Shown: piece after piece, positions 42,408 through 49,910 of the stretch
How the letters are laid out: every line of letters starts with the position of its first letter
Numbering within the stretch: position 1 is the stretch's first letter
Assembly: GCA_964514655.1 (NCBI GenBank)
Contig: CAZEQY010000002.1
Location: forward strand, 1 to 64,000
Reading direction: 5' to 3'
DNA: 64,000 nucleotides
Source of the DNA: SZAS-7 sp964514655
GTDB taxonomy: Bacteria; Chlamydiota; Chlamydiia; Chlamydiales; FEN-1388
Notes under the pieces: generated by a model
What the model was told of the DNA's origin: nothing
What the model saw: the letters and a program-made list of their open reading frames with translations, nothing else
The model's database searches: none
Translations under genes and position numbers: made by a program

Positions 42408-43874
42408 TTACGAATATAAAGTCCATATTTTAGTAGCTATTTTGTTTATAAAAGTTCGGTCGTGAGAAATCGCAAGTATTGCCCCTTCAAATGTCAAGAG
42501 AGCCTTTTCAAAGGCTTCTAGAGTGATAAGATCTAGGTGATTAGTGGGCTCATCAAGCAAAAGTACATTTGGCTTATCTAGTATTATCTTTAAAAAGAAA
42601 AACCGTTTTTTTTGGCCGACACTTAGTTTGCTAAATGGCAGGTGTATAAGCTCTTGGCCACCAATTGCAGCCATATGAAGCATGCGCCTTAGCTCCTGTT
42701 CAGCTAGACCAAAATAGCTTAGCGGTGTTTGATCTAATGGCAAGCCCTCTACATCTTGATCCAAATAGGCAATTTTTGCCGTGCGGGCAATGTGTATGAG
42801 GCCTGAATCTAGAGATTCTTGGCCCATAATGCAGCGTAGTAGCGTTGTCTTTCCACACCCATTTGGACCGCATAGTAGGATTCGGTCTTTTCGCTCCACA
42901 TATTTTGTAAAGTTTCTAAAGAGCACTTTGTCACCATAGGCTTTAGAAATACCCTCAAGCTCTAAAGCATTTGGACAATCAAGTCCTACAGGACTAAACT
43001 GAAGTCCCAATATGCTTTTAGGCTTTGGATGATGTAAAGGGGCACTTTGTATTTCTTCAAGCCGATCCTTTAGCATATCAAGCTTGTGCCGGCACGAGCG
43101 TTGATAGTACTCTCCACGCCTATCGTAGGCCATTGAGTTTCGATCTTTTGGGGCTGTAGGGTTCTTCTTTGAAAATGTCATGGCCTTTATCTTTTGTTCG
43201 AGCATGCTACGCTCTTTTTGCTGCTCATGATAGGCTTCAAGCTCGCGTGCTAGAATCTGCTTTTGCTCTTCTAGATAGTAGTCATAGCCACCGCCATAGC
43301 AGTGAAGCTTAGCGTCTTTTATCTCAACCATGTTTTTGACACTTCTATTTAAAAACGCCCGATCGTGCGAAACAAGCACTGTTGCCCCTTCTCGCTTTTG
43401 CAGCATTGCTAAAAGCCACTCAATAGCTTCTTCATCAAGGTGGTTTGTGGGCTCATCTAAAAGCAGTAAATCCGGATTTTCTTGCAAAGCCCTTGTGAGC
43501 CAAGCTCGCACGCGCTCGCCGCTACTTAAGGGAATATCTTCTATAGGCAGCTGCATATAGCCGCCACGATCTTCATATTCTGCATGTAGCCTTTCCCACT
43601 CTTCGAGCCTACACTGCTCAAGACAAAGCGCCATTTGGCGCTCTAGTTCCTGCAAAGGAGCGCAGTCGACAAGCTCCTGCGGTAGGTAGCAGACTCTATA
43701 CTGTTTTGGGGTGTGCTTAGCTAAAAGCTGAAGTAGGGTAGTTTTACCTGAGCCATTTTCGCCAATTAGCGCCACAACCTCACCGCGATTGATCGATAAA
43801 GAAATATCGTTAAAAAGCAGCCGGGCACCAAAAGACAAGGAAATATTTGATAATTGAACAAGGAGACGAGACAT
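42408..43874 (-). CDS. ABC-F family ATPase
   Basis: This 488-residue protein has two ABC nucleotide-binding domains and no membrane segments, the ABC-F pattern of ribosome-acting translation factors. Walker A motifs are GENGSGKTT (about residue 38) and GPNGCGKTT (about 345). Signature motifs are LSSGERVRAWL and LSVGQKKRFFF, and both domains have LLLDEPTNHLD. The linker between the domains is charged and helical (EEQKQILARELEAYHEQQKE). Some members protect ribosomes from antibiotics, others act in housekeeping; the sequence alone does not decide. No ribosome binding site is obvious. Confidence 0.93.
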   Translation of the reverse strand: MSRLLVQLSNISLSFGARLLFNDISLSINRGEVVALIGENGSGKTTLLQLLAKHTPKQYRVCYLPQELVDCAPLQELERQMALCLEQCRLEEWERLHAEYEDRGGYMQLPIEDIPLSSGERVRAWLTRALQENPDLLLLDEPTNHLDEEAIEWLLAMLQKREGATVLVSHDRAFLNRSVKNMVEIKDAKLHCYGGGYDYYLEEQKQILARELEAYHEQQKERSMLEQKIKAMTFSKKNPTAPKDRNSMAYDRRGEYYQRSCRHKLDMLKDRLEEIQSAPLHHPKPKSILGLQFSPVGLDCPNALELEGISKAYGDKVLFRNFTKYVERKDRILLCGPNGCGKTTLLRCIMGQESLDSGLIHIARTAKIAYLDQDVEGLPLDQTPLSYFGLAEQELRRMLHMAAIGGQELIHLPFSKLSVGQKKRFFFLKIILDKPNVLLLDEPTNHLDLITLEAFEKALLTFEGAILAISHDRTFINKIATKIWTLYS

Positions 43875-43982
43875 AGTTTGATCCTGGGTTATATGGGTAA
43901 CAAAATGGATTCAAACTTATAGTCTCATCAAAAGATCTCCTTAATTTTTTTTATGCTAGCACAAAGTTACTATTTAAGAAAG

Positions 43983-44477
43983 TCAAAAGTGCCTTTGAAT
44001 AAATTTTATTGTTTGGACAAGAACTAGTGGGGAGTGTTCAAGATGGATAAAGCCAAAGCGTTCGTAAAATTGCTTTGCCTTTTCGTGCTTGGCATCAATA
44101 ATAACAACACTGCCACCAATTTGTGAGGCTTGATCAAGACACTTTTTGAGCGCGTGCACAAATAGAATCTTACCAAAACCATTGCCTTGATATCTTGAAT
44201 CAATTGCTAAACGACATAGACGAAAACCGGGTATTGGATTGGGCCTTGGCCCTGTAAATACCGTAAGAGCATCGCGTTGAATAGATGCAGGACATAGTGT
44301 GTAATAGCCGATAATATCCTTTTTAGACGCATCATCATAGCAAATAATGGTTACGCCAAAATTGCGTTTCTGGAAGAGCAGGGCAAAATTTGCAAGAAAT
44401 GTATTAAGCTCCGGCTCGCTACAATCAAATTGAGACGTGATGGTATTTTCGCTTAGCAGCTCAAAATGGAGGCTCAT
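43983..44477 (-). CDS. tacT: GNAT toxin of the TacT type
   Basis: This is a 164-residue GNAT acetyltransferase matching TacT/AtaT-like toxins, which acetylate charged tRNAs to block translation. Family marks are the start FELLSENTITSQFDCSEPEL, then DIIGYYTLCPASIQRDAL, FRLCRLAIDSRYQGNGFG (acetyl-CoA site) and KQFYERFGFIHLEHSPLVL. It overlaps the antitoxin gene by four bases (ATGA), so translation is coupled. The antitoxin-first order is the usual one for TacAT. Transcription is probably driven by the promoter at 44787-44816. Confidence 0.9.
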   Translation of the reverse strand: MSLHFELLSENTITSQFDCSEPELNTFLANFALLFQKRNFGVTIICYDDASKKDIIGYYTLCPASIQRDALTVFTGPRPNPIPGFRLCRLAIDSRYQGNGFGKILFVHALKKCLDQASQIGGSVVIIDAKHEKAKQFYERFGFIHLEHSPLVLVQTIKFIQRHF

Positions 44478-44767
44478 TTTTTCTTCATGACGTTCTTAAA
44501 TTCTACAACAGCTTCTTTAAGGTTTTTGTTTACCTCTATTGGCGCTTCCATTATTGCTACAAACTGCTCCCATGCCTTGTTATCTAACACAACTGTATTT
44601 GATAAACTGTTGGCAACATCCTGTTTGGCAATCTCTACAAGCTTTTGACGGGCATAGGTTTGAGGCTTAAGTCCATTAAGATAGGCAGCAGCCTCTATGA
44701 TAGCCTTGTCATCAGCTAGCATGCGAAAATTCATCTGGCTGTCCATATTGTGAGGGTGTGCGTGCAT
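44474..44767 (-). CDS. tacA: DUF1778 antitoxin (TacA type)
   Basis: This is a 97-residue antitoxin of the DUF1778/TacA group. It has an N-terminal ribbon-helix-helix-like region (NFRMLADDKAIIEAAAYLNG with PQTYARQKLVEIAKQ) and a C-terminal toxin-binding tail with VLDNKAWEQFVAIMEAP, the typical DUF1778 ending. AAGGAG eight bases upstream supports the start. TacA and TacT together bind the operon promoter; an inverted repeat lies exactly between the -10 and -35 elements. Confidence 0.9.
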   Translation of the reverse strand: MHAHPHNMDSQMNFRMLADDKAIIEAAAYLNGLKPQTYARQKLVEIAKQDVANSLSNTVVLDNKAWEQFVAIMEAPIEVNKNLKEAVVEFKNVMKKK

Positions 44768-44786
44768 TCCTCTCTCCTTTTTCTCT

Positions 44787-44816
44787 ATTGTAGCGCATTT
44801 TGTGCTACATTGTCAA
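44787..44816 (-). promoter_or_regulatory. tacAT promoter with operator
   Basis: On the minus strand TTGACA (44811-44816) and TACAAT (44787-44792) are separated by 18 bases, close to the sigma-70 consensus. An inverted repeat TGTAGC...GCTACA (44789-44794 and 44804-44809) spans the spacer and is a plausible binding site for the TacA-TacT complex. The -35 element overlaps the stop codon of the M32 carboxypeptidase gene. Confidence 0.8.
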
Positions 44817-46309
44817 TACAAATGTGTGGCGTTGCCATACTTTTGGTTGAGGTAGGTGATGTAGGGTTTGGCGTAGAGTGGCTTGCCGCTGATCTTGCGG
44901 ATAAGCTCGTTGCCGTCATAGCGGCGGCCATGCTTCCAGACATTGTCATGCAGCCAGTCGTGGATAAAGCCAAAGTCGGCTTTTTCTACGCGCTTTTCCC
45001 AGGTGGGGTATTTTTTGCTAAAGGCATCAAACATCTGGGCGGCATAGACGTTGCCAAGGGTATAGGTTGGGAAGTAGCCAAATGCTCCCATAGACCAGTG
45101 GATGTCTTGAAGGCAGCCTTTAGTATTAGTCTTGGGCGTAATACCTAGTAGGTCCTTCATGCCGGCATTCCAGCGCTCAGGAAGGTCCTTTACAGCAAGC
45201 TTGCCCGTCACAAGCTCTTTTTCAATTTCAAAGCGTAAGATGACATGGAGGGGATAGGTCACCTCATCAGCGTCGGTGCGTATGAAAGAAGGTTGCACTT
45301 GATTTAAGCGCGACATGAATTCATCAAGCTTTATCTTGCCAAGGTCTTTTTTGAATTTCTTTTGCAGTATTGGCAGCATGTACTTCCAAAAACCGGAACT
45401 TCTGCCAATGCGCGTTTCCCAAAAGCGAGACTGGCTTTCGTGGATGCCAAGTGAGATATGCTGGCCAAGAGGAGTGCCATGCTCTTCTACAGGATGTCCC
45501 ATTTCATAAAAGCTATGGCCTGCTTCATGCAGCGTAGTGAGTATCTGCACGATAAGGCTGTCAGAGGCATCTCGGCAGGTGATGCGACTATCGTAGGGGT
45601 GATAGCTAGAGGAAAATGGGTGAGAAGAGACATCGAGTCTTCCGCGGTTAAAGTCAAACTTAATGGCATGAAGCACATCGTGGCATACCTCTAGCTGCTC
45701 TTGTAGTGTGCAGTCAATTTCAACTTCGCCCTTTTTAGCCTTAGGGGCGTTCTTTACAAGCTTTTTGACATCTACTTTGATTTCGTTAAATATGGCTTCA
45801 ACTTCTTTTGTCTTAATGCCCGGCTCAAATTCGTCTATAAGGGCATCGTATGGATGGTCTTTATAGCCAATATAGTCTGCCTTTTTGCGAACGAGGTCCA
45901 CGGTCTTTTTTAGGTTTGGCAAAAAGAGCTTAAAATCATTTTCTTGTTTAGCTTGAGACCATAACATAGTAGCTTCAGAGGTATGTTTTACAAACTCCTG
46001 GATAAAAGCTGAAGGCAGTTTCTTGTCTCGCATAAAGTCGCGATGATAGACCTTTACAGCAGCTTCATGCTGTGGCAAAAGGCCTTTTGCTTTGATCAAT
46101 GACTTTACAAGCTTTTCATATTCTGGACTTGTCTTGATATCATGTGTAAGCTCTGCAAGAAGTTTAAGCTGGTCGGCGCGGACGCTAGAAGCATCTTTTG
46201 GCATATAGGTTTCTTGATCCCACGAAAGAAGGCGAGAGATGCCCTCTAAGGTATTTGCACGCTTAGATAGTTCACACAGCTTGTTGTAATTTGCATTTTT
46301 AGACTTCAT
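44813..46309 (-). CDS. M32 family metallocarboxypeptidase (Taq type)
   Basis: This 498-residue cytoplasmic zinc carboxypeptidase removes C-terminal amino acids from peptides. The zinc motif HEAGHSFYEMGHP is near residue 263, with HESQSRFWETRIGRS downstream supplying the third ligand and the end of the active site. The C-terminal GAFGYFPTYTLGN is characteristic of the family. It overlaps the PAP2 gene by 11 bases, so it is the third gene of a VanX-PAP2-M32 operon. Its stop codon lies within the tacAT promoter. A role in peptide recycling is inferred. Confidence 0.95.
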   Translation of the reverse strand: MKSKNANYNKLCELSKRANTLEGISRLLSWDQETYMPKDASSVRADQLKLLAELTHDIKTSPEYEKLVKSLIKAKGLLPQHEAAVKVYHRDFMRDKKLPSAFIQEFVKHTSEATMLWSQAKQENDFKLFLPNLKKTVDLVRKKADYIGYKDHPYDALIDEFEPGIKTKEVEAIFNEIKVDVKKLVKNAPKAKKGEVEIDCTLQEQLEVCHDVLHAIKFDFNRGRLDVSSHPFSSSYHPYDSRITCRDASDSLIVQILTTLHEAGHSFYEMGHPVEEHGTPLGQHISLGIHESQSRFWETRIGRSSGFWKYMLPILQKKFKKDLGKIKLDEFMSRLNQVQPSFIRTDADEVTYPLHVILRFEIEKELVTGKLAVKDLPERWNAGMKDLLGITPKTNTKGCLQDIHWSMGAFGYFPTYTLGNVYAAQMFDAFSKKYPTWEKRVEKADFGFIHDWLHDNVWKHGRRYDGNELIRKISGKPLYAKPYITYLNQKYGNATHLY

Positions 46310-47015
46310 TGATATAAACCTTTTGTCGCAATATGTTACGCATGAAAAATGGATAGATAGGAGTAAAGCACGCTACTGACAAAAATACAAGTGCAATCGG
46401 AACGCTGCCTACAAGTATGTCAGAAAGCCAGTGAGCACCCGCAACAAGGCGAGGCAGGATAAAGAGTAAAGAGGTCACAAATGCAAGCAGACCAAGGCGC
46501 ATACCTGCATACACTGTTATAAAGCCCACCCATTCAAGTACAATAAAGGCATGATCACTAGGATAACACCAGCGTGAAGAATCTTTGATCTTAAGCCAGG
46601 GGGCAACTTCAGATAATCGAAATGTGCCTTCAAATAACAGGGTAGGACTATCTCTCAAAAAGTCAAGAGAGAGAAAAATAGGAAAGATCACCTGCTTTAG
46701 GCTTAGTATCCCAAGCTCAAACCAGATAAGGTAATAAAAAAATTGGGCAAGGCGAAACTTGGCTACTTCTTTTCCATCGCTAAAGACATAGATGAGTGAA
46801 AAGCTCACTATAAAGACTGCGCCAAAAAGATCAGATAGCTTGACATTTGCAAGGGCCCAGAATATTGCCGTAAGCGGGCTATTTTTGAGGCTATCATTTA
46901 GTGCGTGAAATGCCCACAGGTCAAGATCAGCCCAAAGAGCTGCTGTAAGTGGGATAAACCAGCTTACAACAAGCGAAAGAGCTATAGCATTTACCCACAA
47001 AAATTTTTTTGTCAT
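46299..47015 (-). CDS. PAP2 family membrane phosphatase
   Basis: This is a 238-residue integral membrane protein with about six helices. The PAP2 active-site motifs are seen as CYPSDHAF (about residue 150) and RLVAGAHWLSDILVG (about 192); the first K-x6-RP motif is not clear. Enzymes of this kind dephosphorylate undecaprenyl pyrophosphate, phosphatidate or lipid A. The position directly between a D-Ala-D-Ala dipeptidase and a carboxypeptidase suggests a link to peptidoglycan or lipid-carrier recycling, which is an inference. The start overlaps the VanX-type gene by four bases (ATGA). Confidence 0.87.
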   Translation of the reverse strand: MTKKFLWVNAIALSLVVSWFIPLTAALWADLDLWAFHALNDSLKNSPLTAIFWALANVKLSDLFGAVFIVSFSLIYVFSDGKEVAKFRLAQFFYYLIWFELGILSLKQVIFPIFLSLDFLRDSPTLLFEGTFRLSEVAPWLKIKDSSRWCYPSDHAFIVLEWVGFITVYAGMRLGLLAFVTSLLFILPRLVAGAHWLSDILVGSVPIALVFLSVACFTPIYPFFMRNILRQKVYINEV

Positions 47016-47617
47016 AATTCTTCAAATGAAACATTTTGGATTGCGTATTGCTGCCAGTCCTGATAGTCAAAATGCCACCATTCCTTGGGATGTACGGTAA
47101 AGCCCTCTTGCTCCATAGCTTCACGAAGTACTTTGCGGTGGTGGTTTTGTTCTTTCGTGCCACCTTCATAGTCTGAAAATGATCGAGGAGTCATCTCATC
47201 AAAGCTGCTTGGAAATTCAAGGGGTTCTTTAGTTGCCAAACTATACATACCAACATCAACTGCAGCGCCGCGGTTATGCTTAGAGCCTTCTGCTGGATCT
47301 GCAAGAAATATTTTGTCAACATCTGGGGTTACCTGCCAAAATATCCACGTTACATGCCATGGGCGGTAGGCATCATAGACAATAAGCCCATAGCCATGGG
47401 CTTTTAAGCGCATATGTACCCGGGTAAGAGCCAAGGCAGCAGGGCGCTGCAAGAAGGCTTTTGCCTGGCTGTAGAGGATAGTTCCTACAAAGTTGTTGCT
47501 TGTTGCATAGCGTATATCAAAGATAAAGGTAGAATCAAGCTTAGCTAAATCGACAAGGTCACTTTTACGAAACGTACCTTGTTCTACAGGTGGATTTGGA
47601 ATGTCTAGTTGTTTCAT
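47012..47617 (-). CDS. D-alanyl-D-alanine dipeptidase (VanX/DdpX type)
   Basis: This is a 201-residue zinc dipeptidase of peptidase family M15D, which hydrolyses free D-Ala-D-Ala. Zinc ligands and catalytic Glu are in SKHNRGAAVDVGM (about 112-124) and EWWHFD (about 180). Other family marks are FDIRYATSNNFVG and YGLIVYDAYRPW. There is no signal peptide, as in VanX. It is first in the operon with the PAP2 and M32 genes. Since MurF (end of this window) uses D-Ala-D-Ala, the dipeptidase may recycle cell-wall material; antibiotic resistance is unlikely without vanH/vanA neighbours. Confidence 0.93.
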   Translation of the reverse strand: MKQLDIPNPPVEQGTFRKSDLVDLAKLDSTFIFDIRYATSNNFVGTILYSQAKAFLQRPAALALTRVHMRLKAHGYGLIVYDAYRPWHVTWIFWQVTPDVDKIFLADPAEGSKHNRGAAVDVGMYSLATKEPLEFPSSFDEMTPRSFSDYEGGTKEQNHHRKVLREAMEQEGFTVHPKEWWHFDYQDWQQYAIQNVSFEEL

Positions 47618-47642
47618 GGCTGCAGATTGTATTGTATAGATG

Positions 47643-49202
47643 CTATTTCTTCAATATTGCTCTGACTTTCATCACATCGTCCCAGCTTGCTCTCTTTGTT
47701 TTATCCGGGTGCACCATCCAGGAAGCAAGATACTCTAAAAGTAATAAAGGATCATCATAGGCATATTTCATCGTTTCAATGGCCGAATCTGACGTTTGTT
47801 CATAGTCCCAACGCGCCTGTAGACTCTCTTCTTCTGTTGAGCAATTTTCTCTATCCCAGGGAAGTAAAAGCATATCCTCTACTACAATTGGCAATAACGT
47901 ACAGCCAAGTCCGTAGACTTCATGTGGCTCCCAGCTTCCCGCATACGATGGATTGTAGCGCTCTGGCGGTACATATTCGGGTGTGCCGACACGGTCTACA
48001 ATATACTGCCAAAGCCTATTCTGCACCATCTTGTCAAGATCACAAAATAAGATGCGTCCAGAGTCATCTACTAACACATTTTCCAGCTTTAAATCTCTGT
48101 GAAAAAAGCCCGCCCGTTGCAGCTTGTCAACAGCGTCTATGAGATCGCAGGCAAGAGCGACTCTAGCTTCATCGTCTAGCTTATTTTCGTGCACGTGGGT
48201 AAATAGATCGACAGCTTGTTCATAGAGAGAAAGGATCTTATCGGGCTTGTCGGCAAATGTTAGGGTAATTATATGCCTAGGAACAACGTCAGCGTCCTTA
48301 AGCCTGTCGCAAATAACACGCTCTTTTTTCTCTATGCATTTAAAACCATGCGGTGATTGATCGTTGCTTGAAAGGGCAAATGCGGCACTTTCATGCCACC
48401 TACCATCGATTTTATGTAATACGGTCGCGCTTCTTCCATTTTTGATAGAGCCGTTTGAGTCTAATTTGCTTTTTCTAGGTAGAAGTATGATCAAATCAGT
48501 AAGAAATATGATTTTCAAATCCATTTGACTGATTTTTCTAGATACGTAGGCGTTATAAACGCAATCCTGGAATAGTCGCTCCATTTCGTCATGGCTAGTA
48601 ATTTTCTCAGGCAAAGATTCCGGTGTATAGGGATAAATAACTGTATGGTCATTTTCTGAAATTGCCTTAAGCAGCTCACATACATCACGCATTGTAGGGC
48701 GCATTTTTGGTTCAGGATGACACATCCAGTATGTAAGAAATTTTACTGCATCATTATCTGCGAGCAGTTCATGCTCGTGCAAAAGTTCTTGGCGCACTTC
48801 AACGCTATGCACACTCGCAGGACGATATGTCCAAGAAGGCTTCTGGCCATAAAACAGCTCATAAAACGCGCTACCAAGCGCATAGACATCATCGAATGTG
48901 TAGCTTGCGCTATAGCCACGTCTGAAGCGTCTTTCTGGAGAAAAGTATTGATCTCCACAGCAGCACATATCAGTGGTAATTTCATCGGTGCTCGCTTCTT
49001 CGGGAGATTTCGAAAGGTTAGCCTGGCCTTTTTCGTTCAATACGATGGCTTGAACTGAAATATTGCGATGAACGCGGCCGGAATCGTGCAGCTCTTTTAA
49101 TTGTACAGCAACTCTAATTGCCATTTCTAAACGTTTATACCATGGCACATTAGTTACGGTAGTTAAGGTCAAACCAGATAATTTATTTGTTAATGCTTGC
49201 AT
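47643..49202 (-). CDS. Protein with two kinase-like C-lobes
   Basis: The 519-residue protein contains two protein-kinase-like regions. The first (residues about 1-190) begins directly at the C-lobe and has VHRNIS in place of HRD, then YFSPERRF and DDVYALGSAFYELFYG. It lacks the glycine loop and is probably a pseudokinase. The second (about 215-519) has HRDLKLENVLV near 367, LFCDLDKM in place of DFG near 389, and TPEYVPPERY with VYGLGCTLLPIVVEDM; its N-lobe is short and divergent. No signal peptide is seen and no ribosome binding site precedes the ATG. It resembles eukaryotic-type signalling kinases. It is transcribed divergently from dps. Confidence 0.82.
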   Translation of the reverse strand: MQALTNKLSGLTLTTVTNVPWYKRLEMAIRVAVQLKELHDSGRVHRNISVQAIVLNEKGQANLSKSPEEASTDEITTDMCCCGDQYFSPERRFRRGYSASYTFDDVYALGSAFYELFYGQKPSWTYRPASVHSVEVRQELLHEHELLADNDAVKFLTYWMCHPEPKMRPTMRDVCELLKAISENDHTVIYPYTPESLPEKITSHDEMERLFQDCVYNAYVSRKISQMDLKIIFLTDLIILLPRKSKLDSNGSIKNGRSATVLHKIDGRWHESAAFALSSNDQSPHGFKCIEKKERVICDRLKDADVVPRHIITLTFADKPDKILSLYEQAVDLFTHVHENKLDDEARVALACDLIDAVDKLQRAGFFHRDLKLENVLVDDSGRILFCDLDKMVQNRLWQYIVDRVGTPEYVPPERYNPSYAGSWEPHEVYGLGCTLLPIVVEDMLLLPWDRENCSTEEESLQARWDYEQTSDSAIETMKYAYDDPLLLLEYLASWMVHPDKTKRASWDDVMKVRAILKK

Positions 49203-49306
49203 GTGAAATATAATATAAAAAAATAGGTTCTTTGTCTACTACAATGACTTCTTGCCTAAAAAATGTACTATTTGTTACTTCGAGTAAAACAAACTGAAGG
49301 TGCCCT

Positions 49307-49870
49307 ATGTCATCAAAATCAAATAAAAATTCTATACATCTCGCAGAACCACAAATGAGTACGCATGGACGGCTGCTGCAAGAATATGGCACTGTTGTAA
49401 AGATGCCTATATCATTAAAAGAATCTATATGCAAAGAGGCCTGTGTCATGCTGAATAGCGTTCTTGCCGACACAATGACCTTAAGAGACCTATATAAAAA
49501 ACATCACTGGCAGCTTGTTGGCCCCTCGTTTTATATGCTCCACCTACTATTTGACAAACACTTTGAAGAACAGGCTGAACTTGTAGACACCATAGCAGAG
49601 CGCATCCAGCAGCTAGGCGGCGTAAGCATTGCCATGGCAGCTGACGTTGCCGAAGCTACAACCATTCCGCGCGCTCCAAAAGGCCGCGAGGACGTATCTG
49701 TCCAGTTATCTCGCCTTGTCCAAGCCCATGAAATCATACTCAAAAAAGTGCGGACCTTTGCCTGCAAGGCAAGTGAACTCGGCGACGACGGCACAAACGA
49801 CCTACTCGTGAGCGACGTGCTTCGCACCAACGAAAAGCAGGCTTGGTTTGTCTCCGAGCATCTTGTGTAA
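49307..49870 (+). CDS. dps: Dps/ferritin-like DNA-protection protein
   Basis: This is a 187-residue mini-ferritin that stores iron and protects DNA from oxidants. The ferroxidase region is KKHHWQLVGPSFYMLHLLFD followed by KHFEEQAELVDTIAERI, with His, Asp and Glu ligands in place. The N-terminus is longer than in E. coli Dps and could bind DNA. AAGGTG precedes the ATG. A 22-base perfect copy of the gene's 3' end lies at 51565-51586, on the far side of the phosphatase gene. Confidence 0.92.
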   Translation: MSSKSNKNSIHLAEPQMSTHGRLLQEYGTVVKMPISLKESICKEACVMLNSVLADTMTLRDLYKKHHWQLVGPSFYMLHLLFDKHFEEQAELVDTIAERIQQLGGVSIAMAADVAEATTIPRAPKGREDVSVQLSRLVQAHEIILKKVRTFACKASELGDDGTNDLLVSDVLRTNEKQAWFVSEHLV

Positions 49871-49910
49871 ATGATAATGTAGTATGTCTAAGTCAATCAC
49901 AGCTAAAGAT

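Noticed and set aside
49183..49473. Minus-strand frame between the double kinase and dps
   Set aside because: It is largely antisense to dps, which is a clear gene, and offers no missing kinase N-lobe.
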